Source: Candidatus Omnitrophota bacterium
GTDB lineage: Bacteria; Omnitrophota; Gorgyraeia; Aquiviventales; Aquiviventaceae
Assembly: GCA_016206685.1 (NCBI GenBank)
Contig: JACQRB010000023.1
Location: 1-64,000 of the forward strand
DNA length: 64,000 nt
Reading direction: 5' to 3'
Shown: piece by piece, positions 1 through 7,593 of the stretch
How the letters are laid out: each line of letters opens with the position of its first letter
How positions within the stretch are numbered: position 1 is the first letter of the stretch
Notes under the pieces: generated by a model
What the model was told of the DNA's origin: nothing
Databases searched by the model: none
The model's input: only the letters and a program-made list of their open reading frames with translations
Translations under genes and position numbers: made by a program

Positions 1-136
1 GAGAGCCTTTGATGAGATGGGTCACCGGCACGGCCCGCGCGCTCAAGGCGATGGAGCATTCCCGAGCCCCTTGCCACCCCCGCTCGACCACGGAGAGCAT
101 CTGGAACTGGCAAGACTGTCGCGGGTGCCGGTTCAT
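1..136 (-). CDS. N-terminal fragment of an unidentified protein, running off the window
   Basis: Only the first 45 codons are present. The ATG at 136-134 overlaps the TGA of the upstream GT9 gene as ATGA, the junction used throughout this operon, and the frame stays open to the window edge. The visible protein begins MNRHPRQSCQFQMLSVVERG and continues with GWQGARECSIALSARAVPV. I do not recognise the family. The position after two heptosyltransferase-like genes suggests another envelope-glycan gene, which is inference only. Confidence 0.6.
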   Translation of the reverse strand, partial: MNRHPRQSCQFQMLSVVERGWQGARECSIALSARAVPVTHLIKGS

Positions 137-1224
137 GCCCTCCCTCCGGCCAAGGCGGCCTCACAGGCTTCCAGCACGTCATCCGCACCGATCGTCGCCA
201 GGCACGCGCGCTCGTACGGGCACGGCGGCAATTTGAATTGGTGATAACACGGCCGGCACGGCAAGTCCTCGCGGTAGACGACGCGATGGCCGTCCGTCCT
301 GGGATACGGCCCATATACCTCCGGCTCCACGGGGCCAAAGATGGACACCGTTCGAACGCCCTGGCTTGCCGCGATGTGCACCGGCCCCCCGTCGTTGGTG
401 ATCACCAGCGCGCAGCGCGCGATGAGGCTGATGAACTGCCCCAGGGTGGTCTGGCCGCTGAGATCCACGGCCTGGGCCCCGATCGCCTGGGCGATCTGGG
501 CGCACACGGCGTGATCCTGGGGTTCCCCAAAGATGAGAAGGACGGTGTCCGGTTGCCGGCTGAGGGCCCGGCCGACCTGGATGAACCCGTCCTTGGACCA
601 GCGCCGGAAGTGCGCCTGAAGCCCCCAACTCACCCCGCCGGCCGGCACCAAGGCGATCAGCCGCTGGCCGGCGCGAATGCCACGCGCCCCAAGGCGCTGC
701 TGCGCATCCTGCCGATCGTCCTCGCTGACCGCGAGCTCAAGGGCGGCGTCACGCTGATGGATCCCCAGCATCCCCAGCAACTCGGCATAGTACTCCACCA
801 CGTGGCGATCCCGAAACCCGTTGACCGCAAACCGATGGCTCAAGAACCGCCCGCGCCGGCGGAAATCAAACCCGATCCGCCTGGGCACCCCGAACAGCGC
901 CAGGAGGAAGCTGTACCGCTCCCCCAGCGAGAGGTCAATGGCCACGTCGAACCGGCGATGGCGAATCTGACGAAACAGCGACGCGAGCAGGCGGAGGGCG
1001 TGAAGCTTGTGGCGATCCCAGAGCGCCACGACCTCGTCTTTTTCGTAGATGAACAGCTCATCGAGGTTGGTGTTGCGCCGCAGGATTTCCTCGGTCCGGC
1101 GATTGCCCAGATACGCCAGATAGGCGTGGGGGAAGGCGTGATGCACCGCCCGGATCAGCGGGGTTGAAAACAGGACATCCCCGATGCCAAAGGGATTCAC
1201 AATCAGGATTCGACGCGGGGTCAT
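133..1224 (-). CDS. Glycosyltransferase family 9 (ADP-heptosyltransferase-like)
   Basis: A 363-residue GT-B protein of the family that moves heptose from ADP-heptose onto lipopolysaccharide core or a related glycan on the cytoplasmic face of the inner membrane. The N-terminus has the acceptor-side motif NPFGIGDVLFSTP (residues 10-22). The C-terminal half has the GT9 signature NDGGPVHIAA (277-286), where the ADP-sugar binds. A cysteine cluster around residues 320-345 (CRPC, then CPYERAC) is common in this family. The start ATG overlaps the stop of the next GT9 gene upstream (ATGA, 1221-1224), and the end overlaps the partial gene. The exact donor sugar cannot be read from sequence. Confidence 0.9.
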   Translation of the reverse strand: MTPRRILIVNPFGIGDVLFSTPLIRAVHHAFPHAYLAYLGNRRTEEILRRNTNLDELFIYEKDEVVALWDRHKLHALRLLASLFRQIRHRRFDVAIDLSLGERYSFLLALFGVPRRIGFDFRRRGRFLSHRFAVNGFRDRHVVEYYAELLGMLGIHQRDAALELAVSEDDRQDAQQRLGARGIRAGQRLIALVPAGGVSWGLQAHFRRWSKDGFIQVGRALSRQPDTVLLIFGEPQDHAVCAQIAQAIGAQAVDLSGQTTLGQFISLIARCALVITNDGGPVHIAASQGVRTVSIFGPVEPEVYGPYPRTDGHRVVYREDLPCRPCYHQFKLPPCPYERACLATIGADDVLEACEAALAGGRA

Positions 1225-2195
1225 GGCAGGTATCGCTGAACTGCCGCGAGGACTTCCTCCACGGTGATCTCCTCAAGCGGCTTGTGGATCACCGTATGGC
1301 CGCTCCCCCACGGCCCCCATCGCCTCGGATGCGAGCCGGCATCCTCGGTCCCGAAGAGCGCGACCACAGGCGTGCCCACCGCGGCCGCCAAATGCATCGG
1401 CCCCGAATCGTTGGTGATGACCACGCGCGCCCGGCGCAGGCACGCCGCCAGCTCCTTCAACGAGAGCCGCCCGATCAGATTCATCAGCCTCGGTGAGACG
1501 CCGGGCAGGACCTCGCCCGCTCTGGCACGCTCCTGTGGTCCTCCAATTAACATGGGCCTCACCCCTGGGATACTTCCGAGCCGGTCCAAGAGCATTCGAA
1601 ACCGCTCAAGCGGCCATTGCTTCTTCGGATTGGAGGTCCAAGGGTGCACGCTCACCAGGCGTTCCTCATTCCCAACCCCCAACCGATTCATGAGTTGCGA
1701 GAAACTCTCTTCCGCCTGTTTGCTGACAGGCAGCGTCAATACTGAGGTTTCCTGGAGCGGCAGCTTGAGGTTGGCAAGTAAACCCATATTATAGGTGATT
1801 TCATGGCATGCGCCAAGCGCCTTGCGATCTGCAAGCCGATGCGTCAGCAACCACCCCCACTTCCGGTCATAGCCGACACGGATCGGAATCCCGGCCAGCC
1901 AGGCGGCCAGATGGTACTCCTTCTTGGGGTTCGAGATGATCAGGGTGTCTGGTTTCCATGCCCGCCACACGCGCGACAGGCGCCACGCGCGCCACCACCA
2001 GGGGCCAGGCATGACTGGTTCCTCCCTCACGTCGCTGAGGTCGGGGTGGCCGTCAAGCAGCTCCCGCAGCGCAGGGTGGGTCATCAGGATGATCGAGGCA
2101 TGCGGCAGGGCGGTTCGCAGCGCATGCAGGACGGGCAGGTTCAGCAGGGTCTCCCCCAGACGGTCGGTGCGGATAAACAGCAGACGCGATCCCAT
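1221..2195 (-). CDS. Glycosyltransferase family 9 (heptosyltransferase-like), second copy
   Basis: A 324-residue GT9 protein paired with the neighbouring GT9 gene. Visible motifs are RTDRLGETLLNLPVL (9-23) at the N-terminus, the HPWTSNPKKQWP stretch (184-195) that corresponds to the conserved Lys/Trp/Pro motif before the second Rossmann fold, and NDSGPMHLAA (262-271) at the nucleotide-sugar site. The two GT9 proteins are clearly different in sequence, so they probably make different linkages. It lies 23 bases after the O-antigen-ligase-like gene and I see no good ribosome binding site before ATG 2195, so translation may depend on coupling. The role in LPS core or a heptose-containing glycan is inferred from the family. 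Confidence 0.9.
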   Translation of the reverse strand: MGSRLLFIRTDRLGETLLNLPVLHALRTALPHASIILMTHPALRELLDGHPDLSDVREEPVMPGPWWWRAWRLSRVWRAWKPDTLIISNPKKEYHLAAWLAGIPIRVGYDRKWGWLLTHRLADRKALGACHEITYNMGLLANLKLPLQETSVLTLPVSKQAEESFSQLMNRLGVGNEERLVSVHPWTSNPKKQWPLERFRMLLDRLGSIPGVRPMLIGGPQERARAGEVLPGVSPRLMNLIGRLSLKELAACLRRARVVITNDSGPMHLAAAVGTPVVALFGTEDAGSHPRRWGPWGSGHTVIHKPLEEITVEEVLAAVQRYLP

Positions 2196-2218
2196 CAGAC
2201 GGAGCGTTCGTGGCGTGG

Positions 2219-3457
2219 TTACGAGGCGCGAGGGAATGACGGCCGTTCGGAGAGGGCCTTCAGGGAGAGCCCGGTCGCCATCCCCGCGAGCGTCCAGAAC
2301 AACGTCGCCTGGCGCAACGAGTACAAGTTCGTGTCAAACGCCGCCTGGAACAGAAACCCCACCATGCCCGCCCCCAGCGCGAGGATGAACCTGCGCTCCG
2401 GAGCCTCGAATTCGAAACGACGCAGCACCCGCCACCAACTCCACACCATCGCCGCCAAGAACCCCACAAAAGTGACGAGGCCGATGACGCCGGTTTCGGC
2501 GGTCACTTGCAGAAAGCAATTGTGCGCATAGCGGGGTTGCCGCTCTCCTCCCACCCAGTACGAGAGGTAGTTGGCCATGAAGGTATTCAGGCCCTGACCC
2601 AGCCAGGGCCGATCTTGAATCATGTGCCAGGCTGATTGCCACATGAACCACCGGTCGCGCGTCCCGATATCATGGAAGGTCACGGTGTAGTCGAGACGTC
2701 CCACGACGTACAGATACAGCGAGGCGCTCACGACTAACCCAAGTCCCAGCGCCATCGCCGGCGCCCGGAGGCGGCGGCCCCACACCACCAAGACTCCCAA
2801 TCCCACCGCCAGGGACAGCCACGCGCCCTGCGACTCCGTGCGGATCACGCCCGCCATCACCACGGCCAGCAGCGCCCAGAGCCACCAGCGGCTCCGGCGC
2901 GTGGCGTGCGAAAGCTGGACCACGATGATCGGGACCACGACGACCAGATACGTGGCCAAATCAATCGGGTTTTCATACGGCCCGGTCATGCGGCTGTAGA
3001 CGCGCCAGGGCGTCCGCCCGTACACCAGTTCCCAATGGGTCAGCTCCTGGGCGATGGCATCGCCGCAGACCAGCGCCGCGGAGAGCAGGATGAGCTGCAC
3101 GCCGCGCGCCGCCACGCCGGGCGCTTGGACGGCATCCGCCGCCAGGACGAACAAGAGCGCGTACTCCAGCGTCTTGCCGATAAAGCCGCGCACGCTCAGG
3201 TCGGCATGGGTGCTGGTCAGGATGGAGAGGGCGCAGGCGGCCACATAGGCCGCCCAGGTGATGGCGCACCAGCGTCCTGCCGGCGTCCGCCACACCGAGG
3301 AGGCCCAGCGCGTGCGCCAGTGAGCCAGCAGCCAACTCACCAGGAAGATGGGAAACGTGATCTCGATCGCGGCTTTGGAAAACGGCAAGAGGAGCAGCAA
3401 CGCCCACAGGCTGCCGGTGGTGACGCGGGGCGCCCACTGGAGGATGCGAGCGCCCAT
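2219..3457 (-). CDS. O-antigen ligase / Wzy-like polytopic membrane protein
   Basis: A 412-residue, very hydrophobic protein with about ten predicted membrane spans. In the C-terminal half a large periplasmic loop contains a WLGQGLNTFMANY segment followed by RYAHNCFLQVTAETG, the Arg/His/Glu pattern of the Wzy_C domain of O-antigen ligases and polymerases. These enzymes use an undecaprenyl-diphosphate-linked glycan at the periplasmic face and either ligate it to an acceptor or polymerise it. An in-frame start 12 codons further upstream exists, but ATG 3457 forms a TGATG junction with the upstream stop, which fits the operon pattern, so I use it. Ligase and polymerase cannot be separated from sequence alone. 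Confidence 0.85.
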   Translation of the reverse strand: MGARILQWAPRVTTGSLWALLLLLPFSKAAIEITFPIFLVSWLLAHWRTRWASSVWRTPAGRWCAITWAAYVAACALSILTSTHADLSVRGFIGKTLEYALLFVLAADAVQAPGVAARGVQLILLSAALVCGDAIAQELTHWELVYGRTPWRVYSRMTGPYENPIDLATYLVVVVPIIVVQLSHATRRSRWWLWALLAVVMAGVIRTESQGAWLSLAVGLGVLVVWGRRLRAPAMALGLGLVVSASLYLYVVGRLDYTVTFHDIGTRDRWFMWQSAWHMIQDRPWLGQGLNTFMANYLSYWVGGERQPRYAHNCFLQVTAETGVIGLVTFVGFLAAMVWSWWRVLRRFEFEAPERRFILALGAGMVGFLFQAAFDTNLYSLRQATLFWTLAGMATGLSLKALSERPSFPRAS

Positions 3458-5280
3458 CACATGGCCGTCAATCCCGCACTGACCACCTTCCACGCCGCTG
3501 CGCGCGGTTCACAACACTGCCTCACGTGTTCGAGCAGCTGACCCGGGGGATCGGCCATGGCGATCAACACGTCGCGGACCTGGTAGCGGTCCAGCAACGG
3601 CGCAAGCTCTTCCCGAGAGCCGAACACCGGGCAGCCTTGGATGCGGCTGCCCCATTTGCGCCAATCGTCGTCGAGAAACCCGACAACCCGATACCGCGTC
3701 CCGGCGTCATAGCGCAGCGATTCCAGCACCCGCGCGCCCGTGTCCCCCGCCCCCAGGATGAGGCAGGGACGGGCCTGCGTGGCGCGATCTTTGATCCACT
3801 CATCGAGGAACCGCTCGACGACCCGCACCCCGCCCACCGCCAGGAACAACAACATCCAATCAATGACGAGGACCGTTCGAGAATAGCCTTCGAACCGCCA
3901 CAGGAACAAGAGCGCCATCGACGACAAAATCGAGCCGAGGGCCGTCGCCTTGAACAAGACGAGGATGTCCGCCGCTCCGAAATACCGCCAGACGCCCCGG
4001 TACATCCCGAACCCGGCGAAGCAGGCCAGCTTGACGACTAGAATGATCGGGAGCGAACGCACCAGCAGCTCCTGCAGGGCGGGCGTCAGCCCCCTCTCAT
4101 AGCGCAGCAGATGCGCGCAGACGTACGCGCTGCTGATCAGGGCAAAATCCACCAGCACTTCCACCAGCCGGCGCTTGTGCCAGAGCATCGTCGCGATCCT
4201 CGTGACCGGCTTGCCTGGCGGACTCTCCGGCGCGGCCTCCACCGACGCCTCAAACCGATACACCTTCACGCGCGCGAGATACCCGCCCACGACCACGAAG
4301 AGCGACGTAGCCAGCAGAAGAATCACCAAGACAGAAAAGGGATGCATGCCGACGGACAGGACGCTCAAGAGCCCGAGACAGGCGCTGGCCCCGTACAACA
4401 CCAGCACGGTCTGCGGCACGCTCAAGCCCAGAATCGCCAGCCGATGGGAGACATGATCCGATCCGCCGACAAACGGATGCTGGCCGTGGCTCAGGCGCTG
4501 AATGGTCACGAACAACGTATCGAACAGCGGCACGGCCAACACCAACACCGGCACCGCCAAGACGCTGAGCAATTGGGTGGAATGCGACCACGTGCCCATC
4601 AACGCCAGCGCCGCCAGGCTCAAGCCCAGCAGATGGCTGCCCGAGTCACCCATGTAGATCTTGGCCGGATAAAAGTTGAAGCGCAGGAACCCGACGCACG
4701 TCCCGCAGAGAATCGCGGCCGTCGACATGACGGCCCAGTTCTGGGAGAACACGGCGTGAAAGGTGCAGAAAGCGGCCGCCAGCGCGCCGGTGCCGGCCGC
4801 CAGGCCGTCCATATTATCCAGGAGATTGAAGGCGTTCATCACCAGCACCAGCCATAGCACGGACATCGGCACCGCCACCCACGACCACGGAATGAGGTCG
4901 ATCCGGACGCCGTGCATGACCACCACGCAGCCGATGAGCAGCTGCCCCAACAGCTTGGTGTACGGGCGCAGCCGGTGCAGATCATCCGCCAATCCCAACA
5001 GAAACGCCAGCGCCGCACCCCAGAGCAAGCCCACGATCCGCCGTTCCAGCGGCACCACGACGAGCGCGGGGATCAGGAATCCGAGGGCCATCGCCGCACC
5101 GCCCAGGCGAGGGATCACGCGCCGGCCCCACCGATCGTCGATCGGCTTGGAGACCCAGCCGGCCTTGATCGCGATGATGCGCATCACCGGCGTCAACAGC
5201 GCTGCCAGCCCCGCGGCGCTGAGGCCGGCGATGGCCGCAGGCAAGGCGTGGTTGGACCAGAATTCTTGAGGCAGCGTCAT
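3457..5280 (-). CDS. WecA/MraY-type sugar-1-phosphate transferase fused to a PglF/FlaA1-like N-terminal half
   Basis: A 607-residue fusion. Residues 1-335 form a WecA-type polyprenyl-phosphate HexNAc-1-phosphate transferase with about ten membrane spans: NLLDNMDGLAAG (152-163), KIYMGDSGSHLLGL (207-220, catalytic/magnesium Asp) and SDHVSHRL (274-281, the sugar-recognition loop). Residues 370-490 are a second four-helix membrane region like the start of PglF/WbpM/FlaA1 dehydratases. Residues 503-605 are a Rossmann domain with LGAGDTG (509-515), ending where the catalytic SDR domain would begin. The protein would therefore start glycan synthesis on undecaprenyl phosphate, while the second half may bind a nucleotide without catalysis. 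ATGA overlap (5277-5280) with the SDR gene upstream and TGATG with the ligase gene. Confidence 0.88.
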   Translation of the reverse strand: MTLPQEFWSNHALPAAIAGLSAAGLAALLTPVMRIIAIKAGWVSKPIDDRWGRRVIPRLGGAAMALGFLIPALVVVPLERRIVGLLWGAALAFLLGLADDLHRLRPYTKLLGQLLIGCVVVMHGVRIDLIPWSWVAVPMSVLWLVLVMNAFNLLDNMDGLAAGTGALAAAFCTFHAVFSQNWAVMSTAAILCGTCVGFLRFNFYPAKIYMGDSGSHLLGLSLAALALMGTWSHSTQLLSVLAVPVLVLAVPLFDTLFVTIQRLSHGQHPFVGGSDHVSHRLAILGLSVPQTVLVLYGASACLGLLSVLSVGMHPFSVLVILLLATSLFVVVGGYLARVKVYRFEASVEAAPESPPGKPVTRIATMLWHKRRLVEVLVDFALISSAYVCAHLLRYERGLTPALQELLVRSLPIILVVKLACFAGFGMYRGVWRYFGAADILVLFKATALGSILSSMALLFLWRFEGYSRTVLVIDWMLLFLAVGGVRVVERFLDEWIKDRATQARPCLILGAGDTGARVLESLRYDAGTRYRVVGFLDDDWRKWGSRIQGCPVFGSREELAPLLDRYQVRDVLIAMADPPGQLLEHVRQCCEPRAAAWKVVSAGLTAM

Positions 5281-6278
5281 GGGTGCGATACCGTCGAGCG
5301 CCGTGCGGTGGGATGATCCACGCCACGCACGCTGTCCACCACGCTGTGAATAATCTCGTCCAAGTTCATCGTCGGGGCAAAACCGATGAGGCCCCGGATC
5401 TTGCTGATGTCCGGGACGCGGCGGGGCATGTCTTCAAAGCCTTCCTCGTAGGCTTCTTCATAGGGGATATGGGTGATCGGCGAGGAGCTCTTTGTGATGG
5501 CAAGCACCCGGCGCGCCAGCGCTTCGATCGTCACTTCCTCCTGGCTGCCGACGTTGAAGACGTCGCCGACCGCCTTCGGATGCTCCATCAGCTTCGCCAG
5601 CGCGGTCACCGTATCGGCCACGTGGAGGAAGCAGCGGGACTGCGTGCCGGTGCCGTGGACCAGGAGCGGCTCGCCCTTCAGGGCCTGGCTGACGAAGCGC
5701 GGGATCACCATGCCGTAGGCCCCGCTCTGGCGCGGGCCGACGGTGTTGAACAAGCGCACGATGATCGTGGGCACGCCCTTTTCTTTCCAATAGACATACG
5801 CGAGGATCTCATCGACCGCTTTGGAGGTGGAATAGCTCCACCGGCTTTTCAGGGGCGAGCCGAGGATGCGGTCCATGTCCTCGCACAAGGGGCCGTTGGA
5901 GTTCTTGCCGTAGATCTCCGACGTGGAGGCGATCAGGACTTTGCGCCGGTAGCGGTGGGCCATTTCCAGGACGATTTCGCTGCCGCGGATGTTGGTCGTC
6001 ATCGACTCCAGCGGCTTCTTGATGATGAGCTCCACCCCGACCGCCGCGGCCAGGTGGAAGATGACCTCGCAGCGCTCGGCGAGCTTATCCACGAGGCGCT
6101 CATTCAGGATCGTCCCCGTGACCAGGTGGAACTGCGGATGGCGTTCCAGCAGCGCCACGTTCTCAGGGGCCCCGGTGGAAAAGTCGTCCAATGCCGTCAC
6201 CTCGTGCCCGAGGCCCAGCAACCGTTCCGCCAGATGCGATCCGATGAACCCCCCCCCACCGGTTACGAGCGCATGCAT
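5277..6278 (-). CDS. NAD-dependent epimerase/dehydratase (extended SDR; UDP-glucuronate decarboxylase or 4-epimerase-like)
   Basis: A 333-residue extended SDR. It opens with VTGGGGFIGSHLAERL (5-20, NAD-binding glycine motif), has HLAAAVGVELI (75-85) after the fourth strand and the catalytic pair in YSTSK (about 150-154), preceded by the substrate-side Ser/Thr in STSEIYG. The RLFNTVGPRQSG segment is typical of UDP-xylose synthases and UDP-sugar 4-epimerases. It should act on a nucleotide sugar in the cytosol, but substrate and exact reaction are not determined. It starts inside the last 16 bases of the GT4 gene upstream and overlaps the WecA-fusion gene by ATGA. Confidence 0.88.
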   Translation of the reverse strand: MHALVTGGGGFIGSHLAERLLGLGHEVTALDDFSTGAPENVALLERHPQFHLVTGTILNERLVDKLAERCEVIFHLAAAVGVELIIKKPLESMTTNIRGSEIVLEMAHRYRRKVLIASTSEIYGKNSNGPLCEDMDRILGSPLKSRWSYSTSKAVDEILAYVYWKEKGVPTIIVRLFNTVGPRQSGAYGMVIPRFVSQALKGEPLLVHGTGTQSRCFLHVADTVTALAKLMEHPKAVGDVFNVGSQEEVTIEALARRVLAITKSSSPITHIPYEEAYEEGFEDMPRRVPDISKIRGLIGFAPTMNLDEIIHSVVDSVRGVDHPTARRSTVSHP

Positions 6279-7480
6279 GGCTTCCCCTCGCGTGAGTCCA
6301 TCAGCTTCTGATAGAAGGCGTCCATCTCGCAGACCAGGCGCTGAGCGCTGAACTGCGTCCGCACATGGGCGCGCCCCTGATCAGCGGTGCGTTGATGTTC
6401 CGTTCGATGACGCTCCGCCCAGGCCAAGGCCTGCGCCAAGGCGTCGGGATCGTCAGGCCGGACCACCATCCCCCTGGGTGCAACCACAAAGGGCTGATCC
6501 GGCGGACAGCCAGCTCCCAGCAACTCCCCCACCCCCCCGACGTCCGTCGCGATGACCGGCCGGCCGGCGGCCAGCGATTCGATCAGCGCCACCGGGGTCC
6601 CCTCATTCTTCGAGGTCAGGCAGATGACGTGCAGTCCATTGTATACGGAATCCAGGCTGTTGTCCCAGCCACAAAACTGCACGCGCCTCCCCAGGCCCAG
6701 CGCCTCGGCCGTCCGCTCCAGCCGGGGGCGCAGCGGCCCGTCTCCGACGATGACCGCTGACCAGTCCAGGTCGGGAGCGGCGGCGCCGAATGCGCGAAGG
6801 GCCTGAAAGAACAACTCGTGGTTCTTCACCGGCACTAGCCGTCCCACCATGCCGATCCGCCACGGCTCCTCGGCAGCCGCCTGCCGGCCATTCAGCGACA
6901 GGAACGGCTCCAGCGACAGGCCCAGCGGGATCGTCACCATCTGCTCCGCGCGTCCGATGCGGAACTCCAAGAGTTGGCGCTTCACCGTCTCATTGATGGC
7001 GATCAGCCGGTCGCTGCGGCGCGCCAGCCAGCGCTCGCACCAGACAAATCCTCTCGCCACTGCCCAGGAGAAGTATCCGTCCAGGACATGCCCATGAAAC
7101 GTATGGATCACCCGGCACCGGACTCGGCGCCGAAGGCGCCGCAGCAGGTTGAGCATCCACGCCGCCACCCGGCCCAAGGCGCCGGCCTTGGCCATATGGG
7201 TGTGCACGATATCCGGCTGAAATCGCACGGCGATCACCAGCAGCTTCCACCACGCCACCGCATCGCGCCAGGGATGCAGGGAGCGCCCCAGCTGCGGAAT
7301 CCCGATCACGTGCGCCTGGCGTTTCAGCTCGGACGTCAGATCCCCTTCCTCCGGGCCAGGGCGCCCCGCCACCACCAGGGTCTGGAAGCGCGCCCGGGGC
7401 AAGCCGGCGCTCAGGAGGCGCACCTGGTGCGTCGGTCCCCCGATGTTCAATCGGGTGACAATCCGCAGGACTCGAATCAT
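6263..7480 (-). CDS. Glycosyltransferase family 4-type (GT-B retaining transferase)
   Basis: A 405-residue GT4-type transferase. The N-terminus reads MIRVLRIVTRLNIGGPTHQV, the acceptor-domain opening with a Gly-Gly loop. The C-terminal Rossmann domain has GMVGRLVPVKN and the donor-binding EGTPVALIESLAAGRPVIAT (E-x7-E). ATG 7480 is preferred over a longer frame because the longer N-terminus is Cys/Arg-rich nonsense and because AGGTGGGGGG lies directly before this ATG. That ribosome binding site is the right arm, as read in the mRNA, of a 118-bp palindrome (7476-7593) that separates this gene from asparagine synthetase and could control its translation. The sugar and linkage are unknown. Confidence 0.9.
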   Translation of the reverse strand: MIRVLRIVTRLNIGGPTHQVRLLSAGLPRARFQTLVVAGRPGPEEGDLTSELKRQAHVIGIPQLGRSLHPWRDAVAWWKLLVIAVRFQPDIVHTHMAKAGALGRVAAWMLNLLRRLRRRVRCRVIHTFHGHVLDGYFSWAVARGFVWCERWLARRSDRLIAINETVKRQLLEFRIGRAEQMVTIPLGLSLEPFLSLNGRQAAAEEPWRIGMVGRLVPVKNHELFFQALRAFGAAAPDLDWSAVIVGDGPLRPRLERTAEALGLGRRVQFCGWDNSLDSVYNGLHVICLTSKNEGTPVALIESLAAGRPVIATDVGGVGELLGAGCPPDQPFVVAPRGMVVRPDDPDALAQALAWAERHRTEHQRTADQGRAHVRTQFSAQRLVCEMDAFYQKLMDSREGKPCMRS

Positions 7481-7593
7481 CCCCCCACCTGGCTCGGCCA
7501 GCCTTCGGCTGGCCGCGCAACCGCTTGTGCAACGTTGGTCCAGCATGGCGCGGTTGCGCCAGCCGGTGGCTGAGAGACAGGTGGGGGGATCAT
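7476..7593. repeat. 118-bp imperfect palindrome with inner hairpins (possible MITE or translational switch)
   Basis: The outer arms are 7476-7491 and 7578-7593, 16 bases with a single mismatch; the inner 13 (ATCCCCCCACCTG against CAGGTGGGGGGAT) match perfectly. A second inverted pair is GCGCAACCGC at 7515-7524 and GCGGTTGCGC at 7550-7559. Between them sit a hairpin GGCCAGCC-TTC-GGCTGGCC (7496-7514) and a weaker one at 7560-7572. The element exactly fills the gap between the asparagine synthetase stop (TGA 7595-7593) and the ATG of the GT4 gene (7480). In the mRNA, CCCCCCACCUG just after the stop codon can pair with the AGGUGGGGGG ribosome binding site of the next gene. Confidence 0.8.

Noticed and set aside
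238..1167. Long plus-strand open frame (309 codons)
   Set aside because: It is antisense to a clear GT9 gene, has no recognisable motif and arises from GC-rich codon bias. The same applies to long plus-strand frames at 5283-6311, 14576-15169, 18757-20412 and 22294-23745.
7496..7514. Hairpin GGCCAGCC-TTC-GGCTGGCC as a transcription terminator
   Set aside because: There is no T-run on either strand after the stem, and it is part of a larger palindrome just before a gene start.
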